Shown here: positions 63,507 to 64,000 of the stretch, in pieces | Layout of the letters: each line of letters starts with the position of its first letter | Numbering within the stretch: position 1 is the stretch's first letter | Source: Dryocola clanedunensis | GTDB taxonomy: Bacteria > Pseudomonadota > Gammaproteobacteria > Enterobacterales > Enterobacteriaceae | DNA length: 64,000 nucleotides | Reading direction: 5' to 3' (one strand) | Assembly: GCF_025215155.1 (NCBI RefSeq) | Contig: NZ_JALHAM010000117.1 | Notes under the pieces: generated by a model | What the model saw: the letters and a program-made list of their open reading frames with translations, nothing else | Told to the model about the DNA's origin: nothing | The model's database searches: none | Translations under genes and position numbers: made by a program

Positions 63507-64000
63507 ACAACATCAGCGCCAGCGTTCCTACAATCACCCCACTCAGCGCCACCAGCCCACCGGTAAGCCATAAGGCTTTTGCCGGAAACGCCTTATGCAG
63601 CATCACCAGCGACGGCAGACTGACGGCTGGCAAGGTTATCAGCAGAGCCAGCGCCGGAGCAGTGCCCATGCCGGCCAGCATCATGGTCTGAATAATCGGA
63701 ATTTCGGCAGCGGTCGGGATAACGAACAGGCAGCCCGCAATCGCCATCGCAATCACCCAGAACAACGTATTGCTCACCGCGCCATCCGCGTGCGGGAAGA
63801 GCCAGACTCGCGCAGCCCCCAGTACCAGAACCGCGATGATGTAAACCGGGATCGTGCTCCAGAACAGGCTCCACAGCGCTTTCATCCAGCGCTGGATAAA
63901 GTTTCCCTCCCGCAGTGGCGAAATCGTCGGCTGGGGGATCTCCACCGCCTGCGGCTTATCCTTAACCCAATACTGCACGATGGTCGCTACGCCCAGAACC
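63502..64000 (-). CDS. Permease, YraQ/ArsP-1 (DUF318) family, partial
   Basis: C-terminal 166 residues of a membrane protein whose reading frame stays open to the window edge (VLGVATIVQYWVKDKPQ...), so the start lies beyond 64000. Four to five hydrophobic helices are visible, including IAGCLFVIPTAAEIPIIQTMML and APALALLITLPAVSLPSLVML. The proline- and glutamate-containing intramembrane PTAAEIP and the overall pattern fit the YraQ/ArsP permease family. Substrate unknown. Confidence 0.7.
   Translation of the reverse strand, partial: VLGVATIVQYWVKDKPQAVEIPQPTISPLREGNFIQRWMKALWSLFWSTIPVYIIAVLVLGAARVWLFPHADGAVSNTLFWVIAMAIAGCLFVIPTAAEIPIIQTMMLAGMGTAPALALLITLPAVSLPSLVMLHKAFPAKALWLTGGLVALSGVIVGTLALMLL

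Overview
The window looks like the chromosome of an enterobacterium of the Enterobacter/Lelliottia/Leclercia type. Coding density is high, the genes are GC-rich, and most proteins closely resemble E. coli or Salmonella proteins (PepA, ValS, PyrB/PyrI, TreR/B/C, NrdD/G, ProP, Aer). The intergenic repeats are REP-like elements with the enterobacterial core GGATAAGCGCAGCG. Species cannot be settled from sequence reading alone. I see no rRNA, tRNA, insertion sequence, prophage or CRISPR array.

Left part (1-29.9 kb), accessory by comparison with E. coli K-12 as I remember it. It opens with an IprA/YaiV-like regulator, a beta-barrel outer membrane protein and an unusual S-adenosylhomocysteinase-like protein (158-3094). 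Next is a beta-glucoside block: ascFB (PTS permease and 6-phospho-beta-glucosidase) with its divergent repressor ascG, plus a GntR/UTRA regulator and a second, BglA-like 6-phospho-beta-glucosidase downstream (3153-9853). Then come curA, the aerotaxis receptor aer with a readable sigma-28 promoter, the osmolyte transporter proP, a five-gene peptide-type ABC transporter operon, and the putrescine aminotransferase patA. In E. coli aer and patA are direct divergent neighbours, so proP and the ABC operon separate a conserved pair. A complete lsr system for AI-2 uptake and processing (lsrACDBFG divergent from lsrRK) fills 21.3-29.9 kb.

Right part (29.9-63.4 kb) follows the E. coli 95-96 min backbone: lptG-lptF, pepA-holC-valS, yjgM, rraB, argI, yjgK, pyrLBI, ridA, mgtA (with mgtL leader), treRBC and nrdDG. 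Three additions sit inside it: a Salmonella-like arginine deiminase operon arcA-arcC-arcB-arcD with an ArgR paralogue; a probable Hok-type toxin plus a GH20 hexosaminidase between ridA and mgtA; and a KefF-like oxidoreductase with a LysR regulator before nrdD. A permease gene runs off the right edge.

Several regulatory devices can be read directly: tandem ARG boxes before argI, the pyrBI attenuator with leader peptide, a PhoP box and mgtL leader with mutually exclusive hairpins before mgtA, a TreR operator before treB, paired NrdR boxes before nrdD, and two inverted repeats with identical 21-bp spacing between lsrA and lsrR. The points most worth checking are the SAHH-like protein with altered active-site residues, the Hok-like toxin and its structured leader, the ArgR paralogue lacking the arginine-binding aspartates, the paired lsr operators, and the structured leader of patA.
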